From contig JAVHLI010000010.1 of NCBI GenBank assembly GCA_031082185.1, forward strand, positions 43,102 to 107,101: DNA of 64,000 nucleotides, in the 5' to 3' direction. Under the pieces are notes generated by a model. It was not told the DNA's origin. It did not search any database and worked only from the letters and a program-made list of their open reading frames with translations. Each line of letters starts with the position of its first letter. Position 1 is the first letter of the stretch. The stretch is from a bacterium. Its GTDB lineage: Bacteria; Sysuimicrobiota; Sysuimicrobiia; Sysuimicrobiales; Humicultoraceae. The translations under genes and the position numbers were made by a program. This document shows, in pieces, positions 17,588 to 25,952 of this stretch.

Positions 17588-18514
17588 CTACACCTCCGTT
17601 TGCCGGTACAGGAGGCCTAGGTAGACGCCCGATAGGACGACTACGAGACCCGCGGTCACGAAAGCAATGGCTGATCCGAATCCGAAGTCCCAGTATCGGA
17701 AGGACGTCACATACGCCCAGTAAGACAGGGTTGTCGTGGCTCCCGCGGGGCCTCCCAGTGTCATCGTGAAGATCAGGTCGAACATCTTCAGGGCGGCTGC
17801 GCTCTGGAAGATGAGGATGACCACCGTGATGTTCTTCAACAGGGGCATGGTGATGAACAAGAAGCGCTGCGCGACGTTGGCGCCATCGACCATCGCTGCC
17901 TCGTAGATCTCCGCGGGGATACCCTGGAGCGCCGCCAGGAACAAGAGCGCAGAGAACGGCATCTCCTTCCAGATGTTGGCCATGATCACGGAGAACATGG
18001 GGTAGTCGATGAGCCAATTGACCGGTTGTGCGATCACGCCTACAGTCTGGAGCACGTGGTTGAGCACGCCGTACCGAGCGCTGTAGAGCCACCACCACAT
18101 GGTACCGGCCGCGATTCCCGGAATTGCCCACGGCAGGAGGAGCGAGGTTCGCACAATACCCCGCCCCGGGAATTCTTGGCTGAGCAGTAGCGCTGCGGCC
18201 AGGCCGAGAACCGTGGAGGCGACGATGGATGTTGCTACGAGGACCGTTGTGTTTGTCAGCACCTCGCGACTCGGCCCGTCAGTGAAGACGCGAACGAAGT
18301 TACTGAGGCCGACGAATACCTCCGGGCGGGGTGACGCCTTGAGATTCCAGGCGAACCAGCTTGTATAGAACGCGAAGCCGAGCGGCAGAAGAATGAGCGC
18401 CGCGATGAGCGCAGAGGCAGGGATCAGTCCCGCGAGAACGAACCGCCGATCGCCGGACCGTACCTGCCCCAGGGTCCGAGACGCCCGGGCTAGCGCTGCT
18501 ACATTCCTCGCCAT
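17588..18514 (-). CDS. ABC importer permease, MalF type
   Basis: 308 aa, six predicted helices, with the EAA loop PAEIYEAAMVDGANVAQRFLFITMPLL. Expected to pair with the MalG-type permease downstream and the binding protein upstream (52 bp away) in a CUT1 importer. The N terminus contains a short basic stretch before the first helix (VLAGLIPASALIAALILLPL). Start ATG 18,514. Confidence 0.9.
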   Translation of the reverse strand: MARNVAALARASRTLGQVRSGDRRFVLAGLIPASALIAALILLPLGFAFYTSWFAWNLKASPRPEVFVGLSNFVRVFTDGPSREVLTNTTVLVATSIVASTVLGLAAALLLSQEFPGRGIVRTSLLLPWAIPGIAAGTMWWWLYSARYGVLNHVLQTVGVIAQPVNWLIDYPMFSVIMANIWKEMPFSALLFLAALQGIPAEIYEAAMVDGANVAQRFLFITMPLLKNITVVILIFQSAAALKMFDLIFTMTLGGPAGATTTLSYWAYVTSFRYWDFGFGSAIAFVTAGLVVVLSGVYLGLLYRQTEV

Positions 18515-18566
18515 ATGCGCTTACCTCACCCCCGGGCCACGTGTGCTTGCCGCGCCGGAGACCCGG

Positions 18567-19907
18567 TCACTTCTTCCCCAATTCATCGGCTCGCCGGGCA
18601 ATCGCCTGGAGGGTCTGCTCGACCGTCTGTCGACCCAGCAGCGCCTTCTGGAGTTCCTGATTCATGGCGTCCCGCAGCTCTGGGAAGAACGGCTCCATGT
18701 ACTGTGGAACGATGTCAGCATACGTCTTCAGCTTCGCCATGGTGGCCTTGGCCTGGCTGAGATCCACCCACTTGCTCCAGGAGTCCAGGATCTCCTTGTC
18801 GGTCTCGAACGCCTTGAACGAAAGCCCGCGCGCGTTGAAGCCACCGTAGGGCCGGACTAGGTTCTCGGGAGCCGCCAGCCAGCGCATAAAAGCGTCGACG
18901 GCCTCCCAGTGCCGTCCTCCCCTGGCTCTGGCGCGTGACGTCACGGCGAAGATGTCGGTCCTGGCCATGTTGATCCCCTTGTCCGGCGCTGGTGCGATAG
19001 CGAAGTTGCCAGCCTCCTTCGAGGCCCCTGAGGAGTTGAACCGGATCAAGTCGTGGAAGCTGACCTGAAACCCCATAGGAACATCCCCGCGTCCGAGGAG
19101 TTCGGAGATCTTGCCGGCATCCAATTCAAACGAGGTGCGGTCGAAGATGCCGCTCTGCAGCCCCTGTACCATTAGCTGTAGGGCCCGATAACCTGGGGAA
19201 GTCTTCTCGAGGAACTGCGGGCGAAGGGCCTTGTCCCAAAGGGTCCCGCCCATGCTCGCGGTTATGAGCTCCCATGACCAGTGGATGCTGTCGGAAGATG
19301 AGGTGACGTTCCATGGCCACACGATGGGAGCGGTGAACATCTTCTTCTCCTTCATCGTCATGGCAATGTTGGAAACTTCGTCCCACGTTGTGGGCGGCTT
19401 GCTGAAACCTGCCTGGCGAAGCAGACGCATATTGTACGGGAAGATGTGCACGGCGTGGAAGTAGGGGACACCGTGCAAGACGCCTTTGTACGAAGAATTG
19501 GAGCGAGCGCTCGCGGTCAGGTCGCGCTTCAATTGACCAGACCAGGCGAGCCCCTCTATGTTGGTGAGGAAACCCGCTTTGACAAACGACGACAGGTCGC
19601 CATACATGATGGCAACCACGTCCAGATCATCTGGGTTCCCAACTATCACGGAGAGCGCTACGTCACGGATCCGGCCTGACGGCGTGGGCCGCCAGTTTAT
19701 CCGGATACCTGGATTCTGCACCATGAACTTCTTCGCGGATTCCTCGTTGATAGTTGGGAGAGCCGTGGTGGTCATCCATGTGACTGTCTCGGGTTGCTGG
19801 GCCAGGCCAATGGGCGGCAAAGCAAGGAGGGCTGCCAAGAAGCACACGACCAAGATCCGGAGGGCGACGTGCCTTTCTGCGACCCGACTCCAGTGGACAC
19901 CATCCAT
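18567..19907 (-). CDS. ABC importer substrate-binding protein, family 1
   Basis: 446 aa with a Sec signal (hydrophobic residues about 16-36, ending GLAQQ). The mature part has the family 1 pattern: GNPDDLDVVAIMYGDLSSF, GVPYFHAVHIFPYNMRLLRQAG, PTTWDEVSNIA and a C-terminal helical lobe. It captures the substrate in the periplasm or on the cell surface. CUT1-type binding proteins usually take sugars or glycerol phosphates, but the neighbours point to an amino-acid derivative. GGGGAGG precedes the ATG. Confidence 0.88.
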   Translation of the reverse strand: MDGVHWSRVAERHVALRILVVCFLAALLALPPIGLAQQPETVTWMTTTALPTINEESAKKFMVQNPGIRINWRPTPSGRIRDVALSVIVGNPDDLDVVAIMYGDLSSFVKAGFLTNIEGLAWSGQLKRDLTASARSNSSYKGVLHGVPYFHAVHIFPYNMRLLRQAGFSKPPTTWDEVSNIAMTMKEKKMFTAPIVWPWNVTSSSDSIHWSWELITASMGGTLWDKALRPQFLEKTSPGYRALQLMVQGLQSGIFDRTSFELDAGKISELLGRGDVPMGFQVSFHDLIRFNSSGASKEAGNFAIAPAPDKGINMARTDIFAVTSRARARGGRHWEAVDAFMRWLAAPENLVRPYGGFNARGLSFKAFETDKEILDSWSKWVDLSQAKATMAKLKTYADIVPQYMEPFFPELRDAMNQELQKALLGRQTVEQTLQAIARRADELGKK

Positions 19908-19985
19908 ATTGTGCCTCCCCTCTCGCTGTCTCCGGCTGTTTCAAGGTGAAGCCACTGTTCTATGCGGCGCCGTCACCTCCCCACT

Positions 19986-20828
19986 TCACTGCGGGCGAAT
20001 CCACCCGGGCCGTCGGCCACGATCACCGTTACCCCGAGTAGCCACTGTTTGTGGTGTAGCAACCATGCGCGCTGCCGACGGTTGACGAAGGCCTACGTGC
20101 TTTCCGGATCGCACCCGAAGCACAAGGGACCGCACGGCCTCAATGAGCCCGTCCAGGTGCACTTCCATTGCGCGCTGAGCAGCTGCAGGATCTCGCCCCT
20201 CGATCGCCGACAGAATGGCGTTGTGTTCGCGAGCACATTGAACGTGCTCGCGCGCTCGCGCCTTGCGAACGAACGCCGACACCTCGCGATTCTTCCTGAT
20301 CATCTCCAGCAGACTCATGAGCAGTCCATTCCCGGAAGCCGCAGCGATGCTCTGGTGCAGAGACACATCGTGCTGCGTGTCGATCGACCCCTCCGACACG
20401 GCGTGGCTGTGGGCGACGATGGCTTCCCGCATGTCGGCAATCTGGGCTGGGGTGGCTCGGGTTGCAGCAAGACGCGCGGTCTCCCGTTCGATCCCCCGGC
20501 GGGCTTCCAATACCTCGATGAGCGCCTCGGGATCCTTGAAGAAGAAGAAGGATGTGATCTTGCGACCACTGGATTCGCGTTCAAGTGCAACGCGTAGAAC
20601 TTGCAGGCGAGCGAGGCCTTTCCTGGTCAACGCCCGCCCGAGCTTCCCGGCCTTCCGAGTGCACCCAAGCATGTCAAAGTCCCTGAGCACTCGGCCTACC
20701 GTGGCCTCTCCGACTTCGATACCCGCGACACGCAGGTGTTGCTGTAGCTGCGAGGCACCTATCCACCCGGACGTCTTCGCGAGAACGTCGAGGACGACGA
20801 GCTCCATCTGCTGTCGGCGGTTGTGCAT
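19986..20828 (-). CDS. FCD-domain transcriptional regulator with a non-GntR-like N terminus
   Basis: 280 aa. The C-terminal part (about residues 95-235) is an FCD ligand-binding domain: EARRGIERETARLAA, DVSLHQSIAAASGN, REHNAILSAIEGRDPAAAQRAMEVHL (metal-binding His residues). The N-terminal winged helix (residues 1-75) resembles NrpR/RNase R-type wHTH more than canonical GntR. Probably controls the downstream importer/catabolic genes and the divergent dehydrogenase. About 35 C-terminal residues beyond the FCD domain look unstructured. Confidence 0.8.
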   Translation of the reverse strand: MHNRRQQMELVVLDVLAKTSGWIGASQLQQHLRVAGIEVGEATVGRVLRDFDMLGCTRKAGKLGRALTRKGLARLQVLRVALERESSGRKITSFFFFKDPEALIEVLEARRGIERETARLAATRATPAQIADMREAIVAHSHAVSEGSIDTQHDVSLHQSIAAASGNGLLMSLLEMIRKNREVSAFVRKARAREHVQCAREHNAILSAIEGRDPAAAQRAMEVHLDGLIEAVRSLVLRVRSGKHVGLRQPSAARMVATPQTVATRGNGDRGRRPGWIRPQ

Positions 20829-20848
20829 CAGGTCTCCCTGCGAGGGTT

Positions 20849-20869
20849 TATCATCATCGATGAAGAAGA
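20849..20869. promoter_or_regulatory. Palindromic site between the FCD regulator and Ldh_2 gene
   Basis: The divergent intergenic region holds the perfect 10-bp palindrome TCATCGATGA (20,854-20,863), embedded in a larger imperfect one with outer TATC / GATA. Its position between the regulator and the dehydrogenase genes makes it a candidate operator for the FCD protein. Confidence 0.4.
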
Positions 20870-20952
20870 TAGCATCAATCGCGTCGTTGCGTCAAGAAGC
20901 TGGGCATTCACCGTTCGGCTGGGCACGACATCGAGTGAAAGAGGTGACCGGG

Positions 20953-22014
20953 GTGAACCGAGTAGCGGCTTCCTTGCTTCGTGAGTTTAGCATTACCCTG
21001 CTCATGGCAGCAGGCTTTCCGCACCACGATGCCTCTGACATGGCGGAGTGCCTGCTCGTGGCCAGCCTCCGGGGAGTCGACACACACGGTGTGACGCGTC
21101 TGCCGGCTTACATCCGGGTCGTTCAAAGCGGCAAATGCCCGGCCGCCGCAGACATACGTGTGGTCGCCGACGCAGGCTCGGCCGCCCTCCTCGATGGCGG
21201 AGGCGGGTTCGGCTTCGTTCCCGCGACCCGCGCCATGCGCATCGCTATTGAGAAGGCCAGAGCATGGGGGATCGGGGCAGTTGGCGTGCGGAATTCCGGG
21301 CACTACGGAATGGCCGCGTGCTACCCTCTGCTTGCGGTCCGAGACGGCATGCTGGGCATCGCCGTTACGAACTCCGACGCGCTGGTTACCGCACCGGGGT
21401 TCCGCGGACGCCTGGTGGGCAACAATCCGGTCGCCCTGGCTGCCCCAGCCGGCGATGGGCCTCCCCTGGTGCTTGACATTGCTTCAAGTGTCGCATCCAT
21501 GGCGAAGATCCGTCGAGCACAGGCCGCCGGCGAATGTATCCCCGCTGGATGGGGGGTTGATGCCAGCGGCCACCCAACCGACGACCCCGGCGCCGTCATC
21601 GACGGCGGCGCCCTGCTCCCATTTGGCGGGCACAAGGGGTTTGGGCTGGCTCTGTTTGCGGAGGTCCTTTCCGGGCTGCTGACTGGAGGGCCATTCGGCA
21701 AGCATGCTCATGCCGGTCTGCACTACGGGGGAACGAAAGATGACAAGTGCGGGCACTTCCTTGTGGCTGTCAGCGTCGATGCGTTCATGCCTGCGGATCA
21801 ATTCGCCCAGCGCATGACGGCATGGATTGCCGAACTCAAGTCACACCCGGCAGTGGACGGTGAAGACCGCGTCAGGTTGCCAGGGGAGAGGGCGTACCGT
21901 GAGGAGCGCCGCCGGTTGGCCGAGGGCATTCCCCTGTCAACCCGCGATGCGAAGGAACTCCGAGTGTTGGCCCGTGAGCTGCGGGTCCCACCTCCATTGG
22001 AACTCGAAGGGTGA
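20953..22014 (+). CDS. Ldh_2/malate-lactate dehydrogenase family oxidoreductase
   Basis: 353 aa. NAD(P)-dependent 2-hydroxyacid/imine reductase of the non-Rossmann Ldh_2 family: SLRGVDTHGVTRLPAYI (catalytic His), GIGAVGVRNSGHYGMAACYP, GNNPVALAAPA, PFGGHKGFGLALFAEVLSG. Members reduce or oxidise malate, sulfolactate, ureidoglycolate or delta1-piperideine-2-carboxylate. It is transcribed away from the FCD regulator. The GTG at 20,953, with GAGGTG upstream, fits the family N terminus; earlier in-frame starts (GTG 20,935, ATG 20,860) would overlap the putative operator. Confidence 0.85.
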   Translation: MNRVAASLLREFSITLLMAAGFPHHDASDMAECLLVASLRGVDTHGVTRLPAYIRVVQSGKCPAAADIRVVADAGSAALLDGGGGFGFVPATRAMRIAIEKARAWGIGAVGVRNSGHYGMAACYPLLAVRDGMLGIAVTNSDALVTAPGFRGRLVGNNPVALAAPAGDGPPLVLDIASSVASMAKIRRAQAAGECIPAGWGVDASGHPTDDPGAVIDGGALLPFGGHKGFGLALFAEVLSGLLTGGPFGKHAHAGLHYGGTKDDKCGHFLVAVSVDAFMPADQFAQRMTAWIAELKSHPAVDGEDRVRLPGERAYREERRRLAEGIPLSTRDAKELRVLARELRVPPPLELEG

Positions 22015-22144
22015 CGCCGAGACAGGTTTCGCAAGCCCGCCCTTGATTTCTTCTTGATTCTCAGAAGCCGCATCTTGCGGTCTCCTTGATGATCCTCCAT
22101 GGGATACTGTGGGTGGCCGATTCGGCGCATATCAGTTCTTGATC

Positions 22145-22345
22145 GCGTTTCGGGAATCGCCGCAGTACCACGGACCCCATACGCAGCGGTAATTGCTCCA
22201 CCAGGTATGGGGGACCGCATACGAGCCGGAACGACATCTGCTGCAGGTGAATACCAGTTACATGCGCCGGAAGATCGAGCTTGATCCTGTCCGACCTCGT
22301 TACATCCTGACTGAACCGGGGGATCGGATACCGGCTGAGAACTGG
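22145..22345 (+). pseudogene. Remnant of a KdpE-like response regulator C terminus
   Basis: Reading from 22,193 gives LLHQVWGTAYEPERHLLQ, then YMRRKIELDPVRPRYILTEPG, which matches the end of the OmpR/PhoB-type DNA-binding domain of KdpE (LLREVWG..., LRRKLEPDP..PRYILTEPG). A TAA stands directly before it, and upstream codons still hint at the HTxQ-type residues. The receiver domain and the final GYRL are gone. A decayed fragment, not a functional gene. The rest of 22,015-22,667 shows no convincing coding sequence. Confidence 0.6.
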
Positions 22346-22667
22346 CGGCTGAAGGTAGCCCGATTTCTGTTTCCCCACCCTCTGGAGGCGACAACGACAT
22401 TCCCGAAGCCACAAGGTAATCACGCCCTGGCAAGGGCGGAGGTGTCTCGAGTTCCTGGGGCGTGCCAGGCATTCGAATCGGGGGCGTCCGACCCACGACA
22501 CCGGCGACGGTCTGATTCACACCCGGAAGCGACGAGTAGAAACTGTGGTGGTGAATGAAAGCGTCTACGAAAGGGAGATTGTCCTATCCGGCTGACTCCA
22601 AAGCATACAACCGGTAGTAGGCAGTGGGGCCGTGGTGCGTCGCCAGCCCCAGGAGCGTTTGGAAAGC

Positions 22668-22986
22668 CGCCTCGGGGTTGCGCGTGCCAGTCGCGATAGG
22701 GGACTACCTGATGCTGCAGGCGGTGCGCGACAGCGGCGGTACCGCGCTGGCGGTCACCGACGACGAGATGCTGGTAGCGATGCGCGAACTGGCGTCGGTT
22801 GAAGGCGTCTTCGCCGCGCCCGAGGCCACCGTGGCCGCGCTGCCGGAGCTGATTGACCGCGGCGCCGTGACGCCAAAGGACAGCGTGCTGCTGCTGCTGA
22901 CCGGCGCCGGGATGAAGTACACCAACCTGGTGCCCGTCAGCCTGCCGCTGGTGGATACGGAGCGGCCGGGAGAGACGATCGTCTAG
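22668..22986 (+). pseudogene. Truncated threonine synthase 3' fragment
   Basis: Encodes the last about 100 residues of a threonine synthase ([20 protein letters not shown] through [20 protein letters not shown]), closely similar to the C terminus of the intact thrC but with a two-residue deletion and a different tail (ERPGETIV). The catalytic domain is absent. Upstream sequence is unrelated and contains the KdpE remnant. It is convergent with the second aldolase copy, as thrC is with the first. Confidence 0.85.
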
Positions 22987-23025
22987 GGCCGCGGGCGGAC
23001 GCCCAACGCCGGCGGCACGCCGGCG

Positions 23026-23817
23026 CTACTTGCGGGGCGCCTTCGCCTTCTCAGCCATGCCTGCCCTTATCTTCGCGTAAGTTGCCGCGGCCGCGCCGGC
23101 CAGCAGCCACGTGTCGCTCCCGGCCGCCACAAACCGGAACCCCTGGCCCAGACGCTCCAGCGTCTGCTCCGCGTTGGACGCCATGTAGCCCGCGGCGATA
23201 CCGTACCGCCGCGTCGCCGTCAGGACACGCTCGACGGCCGCCTTGAACTCCGGGTGGTCGAACTGGCGGAAGCAGCCGAGGTTCGCGGAAAGGTCGTTGG
23301 GTCCGATGAAGAGCACGTCTACGCCAGGCGTCGAGGCGATCTGTTCCACGTTCGCCAGCGCCTCGGTCGTCTCGACCTGACAGATCACCACCACCTGGCT
23401 GTTCCACCGGGTGAAATAGTCCACCAGGTCCGCGCCAAAGCGGTTGACCCGGCTGCCTGCCACGCCCCGGATCCCCTCCGGCGGGTACTTGGCGGCCGCC
23501 ACCGCGGCCTGCGCCTGCTCAGGAGTGTTGACCAGCGGAACGATCACGCCGTAGGCGCCCCGGTCCAGCGCCTGCTTGATGAGCCCCGGATCGTTGGCGA
23601 CCACGCGGACGAGCGGGGTCACATTGGTGCCCTTCATGGCCCGCATCTGATCTTCTAGCGTTTCGGTGTTGGCCGGGCCGTGCTCGGTGTCGAGCAGAAG
23701 CCAGTCCATCTCGAAGGCGGCCAGCAACTCAACGATGGACGGCGACGGGATGCTGATCCAGTGGCCTACGGTGGGAAGGCCCTGGGCCAGGCGAGACTTG
23801 AGCGGGTTGGTGAACAT
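23026..23817 (-). CDS. HpcH/HpaI-family 2-oxo acid aldolase, copy 2
   Basis: 263 aa, about 92-93% identical by eye to the aldolase at 10,138, keeping all the metal and substrate residues (DTEHGP, VICQVETTEAL, GPNDLS). The N-terminal third is identical, while the C-terminal end differs (GMAEKAKAPRK) and does not overlap the neighbouring thrC fragment. Same ribosome-binding leader as copy 1, by repeat identity. Probably functional. Confidence 0.9.
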   Translation of the reverse strand: MFTNPLKSRLAQGLPTVGHWISIPSPSIVELLAAFEMDWLLLDTEHGPANTETLEDQMRAMKGTNVTPLVRVVANDPGLIKQALDRGAYGVIVPLVNTPEQAQAAVAAAKYPPEGIRGVAGSRVNRFGADLVDYFTRWNSQVVVICQVETTEALANVEQIASTPGVDVLFIGPNDLSANLGCFRQFDHPEFKAAVERVLTATRRYGIAAGYMASNAEQTLERLGQGFRFVAAGSDTWLLAGAAAATYAKIRAGMAEKAKAPRK

Positions 23818-23900
23818 GAACTGCGCACCTCCGGAGATGTGAGCGGTTTCTTGGGACGAACTCGTGGAGCGTCCTCTGCTTGGAGCGTCCGTTGTGTCTA

Positions 23901-24641
23901 TTACGACGGGAAGGAGGAGTCCCCTCTGTGGGGCCAGAGGCCGGCCTCACGCAGATAGGCCAGGACGGTCTCGGTCGGGACCTGCCAGACGAAGCTGGCC
24001 CGGTGGGGCTTGAACCCGAGCTCCGTGTTGATCTTGCGCATGGGCGCGTTCGAGTCGGCGTTGCCTGTGCGCACGAAGCGCACCTCGGGTCCGTCCGCAA
24101 GCACCTTCTCCATCATCGCCGCCTTCAGCCAGCGGCCAAGACCCAGGTTCTGAAACTCGCCAAACACGGCGGTCCCGCGCTGCTCGAGCAGGGCAGGCCG
24201 GTTCGGGTTCCACGCGACATCGGTGAAGCCGGCTATTCGGCCGCCGGCGCGTTCACGCGCGTACATCGTCCATACCTGTGTACCGCAGGCACGGCCGATC
24301 TTCTCGAACTCGCGGATCTGCTGCGGCGTCCAGTGGAAGTCCTCCATGTCCAGGTCATCTCTCGGAGCCCGGTTGATGGACTCGAACATCACGGCCACCT
24401 CTTCGATGCTCTCCTCCGGGTAGTCGCCTTCCCACAGTCCGAGATCGAATCCTGATGCACGCTCCCGGGCTCCCTCCTGCCAGCGCCGGAGCAGATCTCT
24501 GTCGAGATCCTGTAGGTCGAGCTGGTTCTGGTGGCCTGCGAGGACCATCCGGGCGCCTATTCTCTCCATGAAGGCGGCGGCCGCCGCCTCGTACTCGCGC
24601 CGGCTCGCGCTCCTCGGGTCAAACGGCTCGATCCTCACCAT
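23901..24641 (-). CDS. GNAT-family N-acetyltransferase
   Basis: About 246 aa. The C-terminal part (about 110-230) is a GNAT domain: AGFTDVAWNPNRPALLEQRGTAV, LGLGRWLKAAMMEKV (acetyl-CoA loop, degenerate GxGxG/A) and the RTGNADSNAPMRKINTELGFKP motif seen in MshD-like enzymes. The N-terminal half is acidic and helical. Transfers an acetyl group to an unknown amine. Start set at ATG 24,641, with GAGGATG upstream; earlier ATGs exist to 24,680. Its stop codon lies at the edge of the repeated block, so the last residues may have been remodelled. Confidence 0.78.
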   Translation of the reverse strand: MVRIEPFDPRSASRREYEAAAAAFMERIGARMVLAGHQNQLDLQDLDRDLLRRWQEGARERASGFDLGLWEGDYPEESIEEVAVMFESINRAPRDDLDMEDFHWTPQQIREFEKIGRACGTQVWTMYARERAGGRIAGFTDVAWNPNRPALLEQRGTAVFGEFQNLGLGRWLKAAMMEKVLADGPEVRFVRTGNADSNAPMRKINTELGFKPHRASFVWQVPTETVLAYLREAGLWPHRGDSSFPS

Positions 24642-24908
24642 ACCAGGCATCCTCATCGACGCTGCGGCACTCCAGCGCATCCTATCCGATCGGCCTACCG
24701 CAACAGGACGATGATACCCCTGCGCAGCCCGATGAACCAGTAGCCGCGTTGAAAGGATCCGGGTCGGCGTCCAAGGAGGAGCGGGGAACAGGGATGGGGA
24801 TCGTTGCGTTGAACCAGGAAATCGAGGACCAGCGAGGAGAGACGGTGGTTATCACGAAGCCGAGGACCCTCGTCTATAGGGCGCAGTGCTTTGGGGGGTG
24901 AGCGCACC

Positions 24909-25940
24909 GTGAGACAGAGCCGAAGGAAGTTTCTCAAGATCGCAGCGGCCGCGGGCGGAGCGCTGGCGCTCCGGGGGTTTCCCGAAGGGATGCTCGGCCT
25001 GGGCGCCGCCGAGGGCAGCGCCTTGGGCCCGGTTCCCCATCCCGGCAAGGTGGCACTGGTCAAGACCGGCCAGCACCGGGACGGCGTGCTCAGGGCCCTG
25101 CGCCTCTTCGGCATGCCGGATGTGCGCGGCAAGTCCGTCGTGGTGAAGCCCAACTTCAACAGCGCCGATCCGTTCCCGGCTTCCACCCACGATGAGACGC
25201 TGCGGACGCTGATCGAGAGATGCAAGGAAGGAGGGGCCCGCGAGATCACGATCGCCGACCGCAGCGGGATGGGGGATACCGCCCGCGTGATCCGCGACAA
25301 GGGCGTAGACACGCTCGGCCGCGAGATGGGCGTAGGGGTCGTGGCCCTCGAGCACCTGCCTGCCTCGGAGTGGCGCAACCGCTCCTTCCCCGGGTGGAAC
25401 TGGCAGAAAGGCGTCATCTACCCTGTCCTGTTCGAACGCGCAGAGGTCATCATACAGACCTGCTGCTTGAAGACCCACGGCCACGGCGGGCACTTCACGA
25501 TGTCGCTCAAGAACACGGTAGGCATGGTGGGCAGGCGCGACGCCGACGGCTACGACTACATGCGGGAACTGCACGGCTCGCCACTCCAGCGGACGCTGAT
25601 AGCGGAGATCAACCAGCTCTACCAGCCCGCCGTGGTGGTCCTCGACGGCATTCAGGCGTTCATAGACGGGGGACCGGCGAGGGGCACACTTGCCAGGCCC
25701 GAGGTGGTGCTGGCAGGCACCGACAGGGTGGCACTGGACGCGGTCGGAGTGGCGCTGCTGCGCATGCACGGCGTGGTGGGCGCCACGGCCCAGGGCAGGA
25801 TCTTCGATCAGGAGCAGATACGCCGGGCAGTTGCGCTGGGGTTGGGGGTCTCGACGCCCGGTGCCATCGAAATGACAACAGACAGTGAGGAAGGCCGCGC
25901 GGTCATCGCGGCGGTGAGGAGCGAGCTGTCCAAGGGGTAG
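24909..25940 (+). CDS. DUF362 protein with Tat signal
   Basis: 343 aa. A twin-arginine signal at the N terminus (SRRKFLKIAAAAGGALAL) is followed by the DUF362 fold: GKSVVVKPNFNSADP, TLIERCKEGGAREITIADRSG, KTHGHGGHFTMSLKNTVGMV, and VVVLDGIQAFIDGGP. DUF362 proteins are often associated with iron-sulfur or redox proteins; no cysteine cluster motif is seen here. The GTG at 24,909 has GGGGGGTGAG upstream and sits directly before the RR motif. Exported, function unknown. Confidence 0.8.
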   Translation: MRQSRRKFLKIAAAAGGALALRGFPEGMLGLGAAEGSALGPVPHPGKVALVKTGQHRDGVLRALRLFGMPDVRGKSVVVKPNFNSADPFPASTHDETLRTLIERCKEGGAREITIADRSGMGDTARVIRDKGVDTLGREMGVGVVALEHLPASEWRNRSFPGWNWQKGVIYPVLFERAEVIIQTCCLKTHGHGGHFTMSLKNTVGMVGRRDADGYDYMRELHGSPLQRTLIAEINQLYQPAVVVLDGIQAFIDGGPARGTLARPEVVLAGTDRVALDAVGVALLRMHGVVGATAQGRIFDQEQIRRAVALGLGVSTPGAIEMTTDSEEGRAVIAAVRSELSKG

Positions 25941-25952
25941 AGGCGGATCGGC

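Larger units (their letters stand above)
22668..23907. repeat. Right copy of the long direct repeat
   Basis: Partner of the repeat at 9862-11,013, same orientation. 23,670-23,897 is identical to 10,776-11,003, covering the 5' part of the aldolase gene and its leader; similarity ends at the ATTACGAC just beyond. The stop codon of the following GNAT gene (23,901-23,903) lies inside this end. Confidence 0.85.

Noticed and set aside
22193..22558. Treating the 121-codon frame after the Ldh_2 gene as an intact gene
   Set aside because: Only the first about 50 codons match the KdpE end, with a stop directly before and unrelated sequence after; it is a fragment.
9862..23907. A simple tandem duplication of the whole region as explanation for the repeats
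   Set aside because: The cluster between the repeats occurs once, the right thrC is truncated, and different genes flank the two copies; integration by recombination fits better.
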